From Triglochin maritima (lineage: Eukaryota > Streptophyta > Magnoliopsida > Alismatales > Juncaginaceae), in the NCBI GenBank assembly GCA_963682175.1, contig OY821779.1, forward strand, positions 1,748,501-1,812,500: a stretch of DNA of 64,000 nucleotides. The letters run 5' to 3'. Shown one piece after another: positions 11,661 to 22,707 of this stretch. Below the pieces are notes generated by a model. The model was given only the letters and a program-made list of their open reading frames with translations, was not told the origin of the DNA and did not search any database. The position numbers and the translations under genes were made by a program. Within the stretch, counting starts at the first letter, position 1. Each line of letters starts with the position of its first letter.

Positions 11661-14349
11661 ATGGATTCTACACTTCAAGCTTCTATTTCGGGGGTTGTGG
11701 TGCACCAGGTTTGTCGTTTTTACCGTAACATTGAATTGCGATACTCTAAAAAGGAATGTTCTCATACGGTTGATGTCTTCCTAGGCTTCTACGCATTACT
11801 TCCAGCCCTCCAAATGTTCGTGGACCCCAATAGAGAAGGTCTTTGGGAAGTTGAGGGACGCAGAGAAAGATGTCTTCTGGGCTACACCCTTCGGTCACTT
11901 CATCAACCTCTCCAACGTTCTTGTCGATAATGACATTATCGACTGGTTTGTGGAACACTATGACCCCGAGGAGGTGGGGTTGAGGATCGGCTCTGGGGTA
12001 GTACACTTCACCGTCGAAGACGTTGCCCTAATTTTGGGGCTCAGATTACATGGGAAGGCTGTCAGAATGCAGCCGAAGGAAGTCGCAACCTGACAGATGG
12101 AGATTCTGAACAATACCCAACTATCTGCCCAGATGATGGCTACGAGATATTTGGTTGATGAGGAGGAGGAGGAGTACGTCCGGCTACTCATTTGTTACAT
12201 CTTCAGCCATTTTTTGTTCTGCGATGGCACCCTTCGAACCAAAATTTGGTTCCTCGACCACTTGGCCGACTTCACTAGGCTACACAAGTACGCGTGGGCC
12301 GAGGATGTTCACCAGGCACTTGTGAGGAGCCTGAAGAAGGCAAACCGGGATCTACGCGATAGGAGATCTACCGGTTCTTCTATTTTAAGAAGGGGATACA
12401 TCGAGGGGTGTGTTGCTGTACTACAGGTAATGAAGTTGTTCCTTTTTATGTTATGTATGTTCCTTTTTAAGTTTCGTTTGTTCCTTTTTAAGTTTCGTTT
12501 GTTCCTTTTTAAGCTGAAGTTGTTCTTTTTTAAGTTGAAGTTGTTCATATTTAAGTTTCGCTTGTTCCTTTTTAAGTTTCGCTTTTTCCTTTTTAAGTTT
12601 CGCTTGTTCCTTTTTATGTTCAAGTTGTTCCTTTTTATGTTTCGTTTTTTTCCTTTTTATGTTCAAGAATTTCCTTTCTGTTACAGTTGATCCTTTTTAA
12701 GATTCGTTTGTCCTTTTTAAGTTTCGTTTGTTCCTATTTATGTTGAAGTTCTTTCTTTTTATGTAGAAGTTGTTCCTTTTTAAGTTCAAGTTGTTCCTTT
12801 TTAAGTTTCGTTTGTTCCTTTTTAAGTTTCGTTTTATCCTTTTTATGTTATGTCTGTTCCTTTTTAAGTTGAAGTTGTTCTTTTATAAGTTTCGCTTGTT
12901 CCTTTTTAAGTTCCGTTTGTTACTTTTTAAGTTGAAGTTGTTCCTTTTTAAGTTTCGTTTGTTCCTTTTTAAGTTTTGTTTGTTCCTTTTTAAGCTGAAG
13001 TTGTTCCTTTTTAAGTTCAAGTTGTTCCTTTTTAAGTTTCGTTTGTTCCTTTTTAAGTTTCGCTTTTTCCTTTTTAAGTTTTGCTTGTTCATTTTTATGT
13101 TCAAGTTGTTCCTTTTTATGTTTCGCTTGTTCCTTTTTATGTTCAAGAATTTCCTTTCTGTTACAGTTGATCCTTTTTAAGATTCGTTTGTCTTTTTTAA
13201 GTTTCGTTTGTTTATTTTTATGTTGAAGTTCTTCCTTTTTATGTTGAAGTTGTTCCTTTTTAAGTTCAAGTTGTTCCTTTTTAAGTTTCGCTTGTTCCTT
13301 TTTAAATTTCGCTTTTTCCTTTTTATGTTATGTCTGTTCCTTTTTAAGTTGAAGTTGTTCCTTTATAAGTTTCGCTTGTTCCTTTTTAAGTTTCGTTTGT
13401 TACTTTTTAAGTTGAAGTTGTTCCTTTATAAGCAGAAGGAGAAAAAGGAGGATGAGGGAAAGGAAAAACCCCTCAGGGCAGACAAAGAAGAGGAGCGGAA
13501 AAGGGGAGATAGAAGGCTCCAGAGGAGCATGAACAAAAAAAGAAAGCGGGATGGGAATGACGATTTCAAGTTGGCTCATCACGGGAGAGAGGATAGGCCA
13601 GACGTTGACATGGATGCATTGGGCACATTGAGCCCCGATGAGCTGAACATTGTACTGAAGGTAACCGCACCTACACATAACCAATGGGAGGTGATCTGGA
13701 GAGGTGATTCCTGTTTCTTCACACGTTCCGACCTGAAGGAGCTAATGACGAAGGGGATGGATTTGACCAACGAGGCGATAGACAGTATGCTTTGTGTACT
13801 GGAAGAGCGCCAAAAAACAGAAAACTATCCGAAGAGGTAATTTGTATTCCAAGCTTCTATTCGGAAAGAATTATGATCGATCAAGGGAATACCATGATTG
13901 AAGAGTGGCTGGCGCCCAAATTACAAGGCCAGGAAACGAGAAGCCTCGTCATTGCACAACCATTGCTGGTGTCAGAACACTGGACCCTTGTAGTTGTTAA
14001 TGGCTTAGACAAGGAGATCTTGCATTACAACAGTTGCAGTAGAGAGCTGGTACCAGATGAGGATCCTGACAATGCGGTAGGGGTACATGAATGTTCGGCC
14101 AAAGATGTGGGTGAATTCTGGAGAAACCGTCTTAAGGTGAACTGGCCATTGAGATACCTCAGGGAAACGTGTCAAAGACAAATGCCGGGAAGCAACGACT
14201 GCGGTGTTTTTCTATACTACTGGATCAAATGTCTCATGCAAAAGGTCAACCCAACGGAAACGAAAAACCCCAAGACACTTCACTCCATCAGGGGTGAAAT
14301 GGCCATTACTTTATTGAGGGACTCCCGCTGCTGTGTTGAATTCAAGTAG
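11661..14349 (+). pseudogene. MULE passenger gene: mobile-domain-like region plus ULP1/C48 protease-like domain
   Basis: Exon 1 runs 11661-12426, intron 12427-13435 (donor GTAATG, acceptor AGCAG) and exon 2 13436-14349. The N-terminal part, with FTVEDVALILGLRLHGKAV and YAWAEDVHQALVRSL, resembles DUF1985 or plant mobile domains. A Lys/Glu/Arg-rich linker follows (KKEDEGKEK, NKKRKRDG), then a ULP1-like cysteine protease region with EHWTLVVVN (His), LHYNSCSR (Asn where the family usually has Asp) and QMPGSNDCGVFLYYW (catalytic Cys). Such proteases cut SUMO-like modifiers. Lesions are a frameshift near 11845, TGA at 12091-12093 and a frameshift near 13838. It is convergent with the transposase. 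Domain assignment is by motif only; the C48 part is the more secure. Confidence 0.78.
12427..13435 (+). repeat. 21-bp minisatellite array A, inside the ULP-like gene intron
   Basis: About 48 units of a 21-bp repeat with core TTCCTTTTTAAG, followed by TTTCGTTTG, TTGAAGTTG, TTCAAGTTG or TTATGTCTG variants, fill the whole intron. A block around 'aagaatttcctttctg' recurs at 12664 and 13144, a 480-bp higher-order repeat. Because 21 is a multiple of three, the array stays open and encodes spurious FLFKFRL heptads in frame with exon 2. Confidence 0.93.
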
Positions 14350-14464
14350 TGCATAGTTGTAAATTAAAACAGGAACAAATACATTTTATAGTTGTTGTAA
14401 TTAAAACTTTTCCAAACTTTTCCATAGTTGTAATTAAAACTTTTCCACACTTGTTGCATACTTT

Positions 14465-15790
14465 AACATAAAAAGGAACAGACATCACATAAAAATGAAC
14501 AGAAATCACTTAAAAAGAGACAGACATCAGTTAAAAAGGAACAGAAATCACTTAAAAAGGGACAGAAATCACATAAAAAGGAAAAGAAATCACTTAAAAA
14601 GGGACAGTCATCGCTTAAAAAGGAACAGACTTCACATAAAAAGGAACAGACTTCACTTAAAAAGAGACAGACATCGCTTAAAAAGGAACAGACTTCACAT
14701 AAAAAGGAACAGACTTCACTTAAAAAGTAAACGAGGTCACTTAAAAAGGAACCGACTACACATAAAAAGGAACAGAAATCACTTAAAAAGAAACAGATTT
14801 AACTTAAAAAGGGACAGTCATCGCTTAAAAAGGAACAAACTTCACTTAAGAAGGAACAGACTTCACTTAAAAAGAGACAGACATCACTTAAAAAGGAACA
14901 GACTTCACTTAAAAAGTAACATACTACACTTAAAAAGGATCAGACTTCACTTAAAAAGAGACAGACATCAGTTAAAAAGGAACGGACTTCACCTATGAAA
15001 GAACAGACTTCACTTAAAAAGAGACAGAAATCACTTAAAATGAACATATTTAACTTAAAAAGGGACAGTCATCGCTTAAAAAGGAACAGACTTCACTTAA
15101 GAAGGAATAGACCTCACTTAAAAAGAGACAGACATCACTTAAAAAGGAACAGACTTCACTTAAAAAGTAACAGACTACACTTAAAAAGGAACAGACTTCA
15201 CTTAAAAAGAGACAGACATCACTTAAAAAGGAACGGACTTCACATAAAAAGGAACATACTTCACTTAAAAAGAGACAGACATCACTTAAAAAGGAACCAA
15301 AATAACATAAAAAGGAACAGAAATAATTTAAAAAGGAACAGACAATAACATAAAAAGGAACAGAAATCACTTAAAAAGGGACAGTCATCGCTTAAAAAGG
15401 AACAGACTTCACTTAAAAAGTAAACGAGGTCACTTAAAAAGGAACCGACTTCACATAAAAAGGAACAGAAATCACTTAAAAAGGAACAGATTTAACTTAA
15501 AAATGGACAGAAATAACTTAAAAATGAACAGACAATAACATAAAAAGGAACACACATCAGTTAAAAAGGAACAAACTTAACTTAAGAAGGAACAGATATC
15601 ACTTAAAAATGATCAGACTTCACTTGAAAAGAAACAAACAACACTTAAGTAGGAACAGACAACACAAAAAATCAACAGACTACACTTAAAAAGGAACATA
15701 CAACATTTAAAAAGGAACAGACAACACTTAAAAAGATACAACTCACAGATAAAAAGGAGAACCATAAACTTAAAAGGGAACTTTACACTC
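14465..15790. repeat. 21-bp minisatellite array B, between two convergent genes
   Basis: About 60 units read on the + strand as AAAAAGGAACAGA plus CTTCACTT, CATCACTT, AATCACTT or TCATCGCTT. This is the same repeat family as array A on the opposite strand (core CTTAAAAAGGAA). It fills the space between the passenger-gene stop (14349) and the transposase stop (15876). Blocks at 14790-14990 and 15040-15240 are near-duplicates, so a higher-order repeat is present here too. Confidence 0.93.
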
Positions 15791-15875
15791 ACAATTAAAA
15801 GGGAACTTTACACTTAAGAATAATTGTTGTCTTACAAAAATGTACAAAATTCAAAGACCAAGCCTTGGTGCATAA

Positions 15876-18861
15876 TTAAGGAGCAATTTGGTCGTAATAC
15901 AACTTCATGACCCAATCGTTAAAATCTGGATTCCCTGGTCTAGGTGCGACCTCATGCATAGGTGATTTGCCCTTCCTTCGATACTTGCTCTTTTCTGCTA
16001 TGAGGCGTTTTTTTTGGCTTCTTTGAAGAATTCTCTCGGCTAAGGAAACCCGACGACTAGTAGGCGGTCTTCCTGGACGGGTTACTTTGTCTGGATTGCG
16101 CAAAGAGGTACCGCCGGCCACAACTTCATCAACTATGGGAGGGGCGTGGGGAATGTTAATACGAGACCTGAGCCACTCCATACACTTCACGGCCTTAAGA
16201 TACCTTTCATGAGAAATGAATGCTTCCTGTGCAATCCAAAGAGCGTGACCCATTATGTCGGCGAGACGACTCAGCGCATTCTTCTCCAATACGCCATCGA
16301 CTTGGTACACATTTTCTCCATAGCTCTGACGAATATCCTTCCGTCATCGATCTGTGATGTAAGACGACGGGAGTAATGCATTAGGATCTAGCCGTGCAAA
16401 TACGACCAGGAGGTGACAGCAAAGAATACCAACACACTTAAACAGTTTACAATCGCATGTCAAGTTCAGACATGTCCTCTCTACAAGGAAACGTTTCGAT
16501 AATAGTTGCTCACCGACCCGTACACGTTCAGTCACCTTGTAATGAAACGCGTCGGCTGATTGCAACTCCTCGGTTAGATCGCAGTTCATCATCTTACCAA
16601 TTTGTAACTGTACTTTCTTGAAAACCCCTACGGTATACAACTCGCTCATTTGACTCTCGAAGGGATATATTGAAACCATTTGGGGTTTCTTATGCAGGCA
16701 ATCGAAATCCGATTGAGCTTCCTTCTCGTACTTGTGACGTAGAGCAAGTTCGTATTGTTGAACGAACTGCTTAAGGGTGGTTCTAGAAGATAAGTACTTG
16801 TCGAAGAAGGAGTTCATACTTTCGCTTCTTTGGGTAGAAGTCATTCCAGCGAAAAAACAATCACACAAGTAAGCAGGTACTCAAGACTCACGGATACCGT
16901 AAATTGTTTGGAGCCAACTATGTTCTTGAAGGTCAAAATCAACCAGGAAACCGTGCCAATTCCGCTCAAATTCAGCTGGGTTCTTTGAGTCATATACAAT
17001 CAAATTTAGATCAAATAACATGTGTTGTCGATACTTCGTCGACAACTTCACAGGAGCTTTGTTCATTATGTGCCAAATGCAAAATCGGTGTCTGGCATTT
17101 GGAAAGACATTCCTTACAGCAGCAGTAATGGCCCCACATTGGTCCGTTATGATGGCTGGTGGAGGGATATCTGCAAGGAAAAAGAAAAATCGCTATAAAG
17201 GAAACGAGGTCACTTAAAAAGCAACTGACATCAATTAAAAAGGAACAGACTTCACTTAAGAAGGAACAGAAATCACTTAAAAAGGAACAGAAATCACTTA
17301 AAAATGGACATACATCTCTTAAAAAGGAACAGACATCCCCTAAAAAGGAACATACATCACTTAAAAAGGAACAGACTACACTTAAAAGGAACAGACTACA
17401 CATAACAAGGAACAGACTTCACTTAAAAAGGAACAGACATCTCTTAAAAAAGAACAAACATCTCTTAAAAAGGAACAGACGTCACTTTAAAAGGAACAGA
17501 CAACACTAAAAAGGAACAGACTACACATAAGAAGGAACATACTACACTTAAAAAGGAACAGACATAACTTAAAAATGAACAGACTACACATAAAAAGGAA
17601 CAGACTTCACTTAAAAAGGAACATACATCTCTTAAAAAGGAACAGACATCACTTAAAAAGGAGCAGACAACACTAAAAAGGAACAGACTACACTTAAGAA
17701 GGAACAGAAATCACTTAAAAAGGAACAGACTTCACTTAAAAAGGGACACACATCACTTAAAAAGGAACAGACAACACTAAAAAGGAACAGACACCAGTTA
17801 AAAAGGAAACAGACTTCACTTAAGAAGGAACAGACATAAGTTAAAAAGGAACACACAACACTTAAAAAGGAACACACATCGCTTAAAAAGGAAAACCAAT
17901 AACTCAAAAATCATAAAGGACAACTATACATACGTACCTCCCATACACGAAAGCCACGTCTGGAAGAGCCATATGTAGTTTTCAGTGGTCTCGGAAGATA
18001 GCGAAGCGCAACCGAGCAACACAGACTCGAAATGGTGATTAACTCCCACAAATGGTGCAAAGGGCATGTCGTATTTTTTTGTGAGGTACGTAGTGTCGAA
18101 ACATATAGCATCCCCAAAGTATGAATAGGCAGCCCTGGAACGGCAGTCGGCCCAGAAAACGTTCCTTAGTCTTCCCTCGTCATCCATATCCACGACATAG
18201 AAAAACATTGCATCAATCTTCTGCATCTTAATGAAGTAGTTCTGAAGAGCTTGTGCATCGCCGGGTCCCATTTTCAAATTCCTTACTTCGGTTATAACAT
18301 TCCTGCACACACAAAAAATATTAAGGCCGCAGATTTCTACAAACAAAATAACGTACAAATGTCTTCAAACCTTAGGTCTCTATCGTTAAAAGTAAGTTTG
18401 TCATGCCCCCCAGCCTCAACAACAAACGATTGCATGGTCTTAGCAGCAGAGATCCTAGAAGCATCGTTGCACGCTATTCGTGCTATGGCGGCCTCAGGTA
18501 CAAATCGTTTCTGTCCTAGAAAACGCATCTGGTGCTCCTGCAGTATTTCATGGTTATGATTGAGATCGACAAAGTTAATCTGGTATCCCCTTGCTGGGTT
18601 TCCAGAAACCCCGATGCGAGCCGTGTACTGAACTCTACTAGATAAACGTGGCTTCATTATGCCTTGACCTTGGTCTGTTGGTGTGTTACCCTCCTTGGAA
18701 CAAGTAAGAGTAGCCCGGGTAACCACACCAGCGTCGTAACGGGTATGTCGTAGCTTAACACCAAAACCACAAGCATCAGCATAGTCGTCATAAAAGGCTC
18801 TTGCTCCTTCGAAAGAGGGGAAAATCATCTTCTCCTTAGGAACGTTTGACGTCATTTCCAT
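15876..18861 (-). pseudogene. FAR1/FHY3-type MULE transposase with two premature TGA codons
   Basis: Exons are 18861-18371, 18302-17938 and 17170-15876; joined they give 717 codons in one phase. The N-terminus has a FAR1-type DNA-binding region (FPSFEGARAFYDDYADACGFG). Next is the MULE DDE core: FWADCRSRAAYSYFGDAICFDTTY in exon 2 holds the first catalytic Asp region, and PPPAIITDQCGAI starts exon 3. Exon 3 also has AGMTSTQRSESMNSFF and a SWIM zinc finger LTCDCKLFKCVGILCCHLL. In-frame TGA codons at 16881-16883 and 16344-16346 stand where the family has Trp (W-VPAY and R-W-RKD). The start is the ATG before EMTSNVPKE. Intron 2 (17171-17937) is filled by minisatellite array C. Without the two stops the gene looks intact, so loss of function is recent. 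Confidence 0.88.
17206..17905 (-). repeat. 21-bp minisatellite array C, inside the transposase intron
   Basis: About 33 units of the same family as array B, core CTTAAAAAGGAACAGA on the + strand, occupy nearly all of transposase intron 2. Read in the direction of transcription the core is TTCCTTTTTAAG, as in array A relative to its own gene. A few units are 19-20 bp (for example 'cactaaaaaggaacag'). Confidence 0.93.
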
Positions 18862-19151
18862 TTGAGCGAAGATTTCTCTCAAAATGAAGAGAAATGAACG
18901 AAAATGAAAAAGAAAGGAAGAAGTGACGGTGGTCATTCCGTGCATCTTCGTCAAAAAGAGGTATAGAGCAGGTGGGAGCGCCAAAAGGAATGATATGATT
19001 TGGAGCACGTCTGATTTGAGATGCATTAAATGTGGCTGCCCCCTCTGCCCGCCAAAAATATTAAACTTTGGCTGAGCTGGATTTGTCCAACTCAGCAGCG
19101 TCCCGCGAAGGCGTCCCGGAGAGCGGCTACTAAACATTTCTCTTATATAAT

Positions 19152-19287
19152 ATGTACATATGAGATATTGTTGCCTTTTGGTGATATTGTCTAATTCGGA
19201 TGAGATCTTGATCAACATCTTTGATGATGACAAAATTGGTGGTGATGATTTGAGCCAATCTTGACTGAGATTGCTATCATTTTAACA
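19152..19287 (-). mobile_element. Remainder of the Copia LTR interrupted by the MULE
   Basis: This continues LTR sequence from 11343 without a gap once the 9-bp duplication is counted once: 'atgtacatatgagatat', 'gagatcttgatcaacatc' and 'gatgatgacaaaattgg' match 10318-10440. It ends ATTTTAACA at 19287. Confidence 0.85.
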
Positions 19288-22200
19288 ATTAAGATATATT
19301 AAAAACTTACTTGAGCGTGAAGAATATCAACAAAACTATCTAATATTGTGGAATTTATCTATCTTTTAAATTATTAAAAAAATTAGTAATTGTTGTGAAA
19401 TATTATACCATGGATGTTTCACATTTTCCTTCCATAACTCTCATCAATCTCTCACACTCTTATTTGTAACAATTGCTTCCTTTAATTTATAAATATAGAG
19501 TATTGTAATACTTTGAAGATGATGAAATACAATTATTATTCTCCCTTAAATCTTCATATTTTTTTTGTTCCATATCTATTTATTTTACAACGGATATATG
19601 ATGTGTCACATAGTTTTTTCCGAAAGCATATATGATGTGTAAGATAAAATCTTCCACGTGACCCGACAATATCATAAATGGGCCGACTAATGAGCTGAAA
19701 GCAAGAACTACCTCAATGTGAACCCACCAGGACCAATGAAATGATTATACATCACTTATTAGAGTTCAGACATTTAAAGAATTAATTAAAAAAACACAGA
19801 GAAAATTAATGTTTTTTTCCCGACCCGAATGAAGCAGAGCTTCAGACAAGCAAATAATCTTCTAATGACTTATGTCGAATGCGTAGGCATAAAAATTAAA
19901 ATCAAAGAAACGACAAATTTATGGTTACATAAAAAACTGTTATAGATTTACAAAGTTACGATTCAGATTCCAAACATACATTTTCCATAAGAGGAGACCA
20001 TGACGATCTTCCAAATAAAACAATCTTAAAAGTTTGCACCAACTTCAGGAAACGTTAAACAAGTTACAAGTCAAAAGTGTTCTAAAAAATACATGCAGTG
20101 TCACATCATGCTCTCAGTTGTCTAACAATCTTAATAGCAACGTGTAAGCTTAATATCGAAAGAAGCTCATGAGTGCTAAAGAAGTGATTGGTGCATTCAA
20201 AACAAAAGTGTGTTGTTGGAGAAGTTTGATAAATGTCAGAAATAATATGACCAACATTCCAAGTAATATTAGGAATGTGGTGATTCTGATTATATCTTGG
20301 ATGCTTATGGATCAATGTTGATGGAGCTGTTGGAAGACAAGGAGGAGGATTGAGTTTGATTGTTCACAACCACATGGGAGATTCTATGTTTTCTATTTGT
20401 AGTCCTTGTTACTCCAAAGACCGCATGCATCTTGAATTTCTGACGATCCTTGAGAGGGTGAAACTTGCTGTTAAAGATTCCATAGAAGCTACTGTATAAT
20501 CTGATGCCATCCAAATGTGTTTAAACCAAGTTCCTGGTGGGTGGAAAGAAGCCAATTTTGTTCAGAAAATTAAAAATATTCTCGAACATCATGGTAGGAT
20601 CCATTGGTATATGTGAGCATAAGCATTTAGTTTTCGAAAAAAAAAGGTAGGATCCATTTGGAATATGTGAACACAAGCAACAATCACTCGGCAGATCAAC
20701 TAGGTAAAGAGACTTAAAATCAGGGCCTCTTAAGCCCAGCCTCTAATTTATTGGGTCCTATCTATAGGACAGTCCCCTTGGGACGTATGAAAGGTTAAGA
20801 ATTGAATCCATAGTTCCATACAAAATAAAAATAAAAAAATTCTGTGCCAAGTTTCGAACAAATTCACAAAAGCTGTAGCACTGCTCAGACCTTGAACATC
20901 ATATCAAAACCAGCAAACAGTTGCAACAAACTTGGAGCTGCGTAACTGTTAGACCAGAATTGCCTAATTACAGCAGACAGAAACCTAAATTGCTGGGCAA
21001 TAATAAGTCAAGAGATTCCTCCCTTATAATTATGGACAGATGCATGTGTCCAGCCATTTCAGCATTACAAAAACACCTTCCTTTATCCACAATAAAAGAG
21101 AACTGTGGGGGACATTAATATGGAATCCAGCTCCAGATTAGTAGTTAATTAATAGTAGTTAATCATAATATAGATGCTTTAGTCTCACCAACTGATCATT
21201 GACTTGCTATGTACATTGTATTAGTCAGCATTGGAACCATAAGGTGATTTTTAAGAATCCTGAAAGCCATCTCTCTACCACGTTCCTTCTAATCTCCCTA
21301 CCACTTCTAAACAAACATTACATAATGTCATCTTTTCGTTTCGTTAAAAAACTAATATGCTCATGAACAATACAAATCAAGGATCATTTAAATATTTCAA
21401 AACCATACTAAAACCCAAGAAAAGCTGCCGGTTACCAACCGTGAGGATGCATTTATCTCAATGGCTTCTATTCTATATCATAGGTAACATAGCTCCATAG
21501 GGGCACTGGGAAGAAATCTAAAACTTAACGCCCCATTCCAGAAAATCTTTTGAGAGAGGGAGAAGTTGTCTCCCACGAAGATTACAGTTTCAGCCTCAAT
21601 CTCAAGAAATACTTGGACACTTTATGATTGTGTTTTGAAATGGTTGATGGTTCTTCTAGATTGTCCACAAGAGTCTGGTGTGACTTGTGAGCGCATACAA
21701 ATTACAAAGCCACTAATAAGGAACAAGTAGGCAGAATTAGGCATGCTTCCATCCATAAATTCTCTAAGAACACACTCTATATGCGCATGAACTGCTCTAT
21801 ATGCCCATAACAGAGAGACAAGAATATAATGCACATGTTTTCCTGTAAATAATGCGTACAATAAACTATTCCCCTACCCACTGTCTTAATGTTAATTGAT
21901 GTTGATCTTTTGAATGAAGCAGAATCATTCCCAACCAGGATAAAAGAAATAAAAAGTGGTGCCCAAAGCATACACCATGGTTCGTGACAAAACAGCAAGT
22001 CACCTCTGTTGGCTCCATATTCTACAGTTTGTGGCTGTAGGTCCCTCTCAGATTCCCCTTCGACCTTGCAGTGTGGTTTTCGTAATAGTTTATTCGTGTT
22101 TTTATAAATTTAACCAGAATTATTACTTCCAGAAGACTCGCTACTGTTTAGCAACATAATCAGCTAACAGACCATAAACAAGATATTTTGATGTTAAGTT

Positions 22201-22707
22201 AAACCTTAGTTGACAGCAAACCACCTGACAGCACCTGATCTCCAGAGTTCTTACAATCTTTGACATGAATACAACACTTATTTTAGTAGGTTAGAACTAC
22301 AAAATAACTTTTTTCCCTATGAGAAAGGAAAGCATCTTGTTAGATATAGTTTCTCAAACTTACACACAACAATAACTTTCCCAATTCGTATCTCTCTCTC
22401 TGCAAAGTAACACATGGGACAACCATAACATTTTAAAACGGGGGTCTGCCTCTTCAGACACCTTTTTATTATGAATCACAGGTTTGAGAGCACAAGAATA
22501 AGATTTGCTTACACCTTTCCATTTCATCTCACATATGACATATGAAACTAAGGAAACACAACAGAGGTAAAACATAAGACCAAATCATGGAAGTGAGGCG
22601 TGAAGTTATCGACGCACAATTTCTTCGTACACTAATGGACTCAAATACTAGACATTCAATACCATGTCCTTGGCGTCCTCCTGTTAGAATTCTGCCGGGT
22701 CAGGTGT
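19288..22707. other. Intergenic DNA with no recognisable gene
   Basis: Only short ORFs without domains are present on either strand. Base composition is AT-rich. Part of the region nearest 22700 may be 3' UTR of the FLZ gene. No terminal repeats, RNA gene or tandem array were recognised. Confidence 0.45.

Larger units (their letters stand above)
11335..19151. mobile_element. 7.8-kb Mutator-like element nested in a Copia LTR
   Basis: The element spans 11344-19142, flanked by a perfect 9-bp duplication TTATATAAT (11335-11343, 19143-19151). The flanks rejoin as a continuous LTR matching 10210-10453. The ends start GGGTTCTTATACACGGACGC and (reverse complement) GAGAAATGTTTAGTAGCCGC. They share GGACGC words but little alignable identity, so this looks like a MULE with weak or no terminal inverted repeats. 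It carries a FAR1-type transposase pseudogene (-), a C48-protease-like passenger pseudogene (+), and three 21-bp minisatellite arrays. MULEs with ULP-like genes are known in plants (the Kaonashi group); the arrays are the unusual part. Confidence 0.9.

Noticed and set aside
12427..13435. Hydrophobic FLFKFRL heptad 'protein' continuing into the ULP-like exon
   Set aside because: Flanking GT and AG sites with matching phase, and array-only content, make this an intron; the open frame follows from the 21-bp period.
14495..15348. Long basic ORFs (167 and 117 codons) of Lys/Arg/His heptads on the + strand
   Set aside because: They are array B read in frame: a 21-bp repeat gives an open 7-residue periodicity in several frames on both strands. 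No start context or non-repeat sequence supports a gene.
14465..17905. CRISPR-like regular repeats
   Set aside because: There are no unique spacers; units are contiguous 21-mers in a plant transposon.
19861..22600. Possible gene between the MULE and FLZ
   Set aside because: ORFs under 80 codons on both strands, no domain and no consistent splice-linked frames; left as intergenic.
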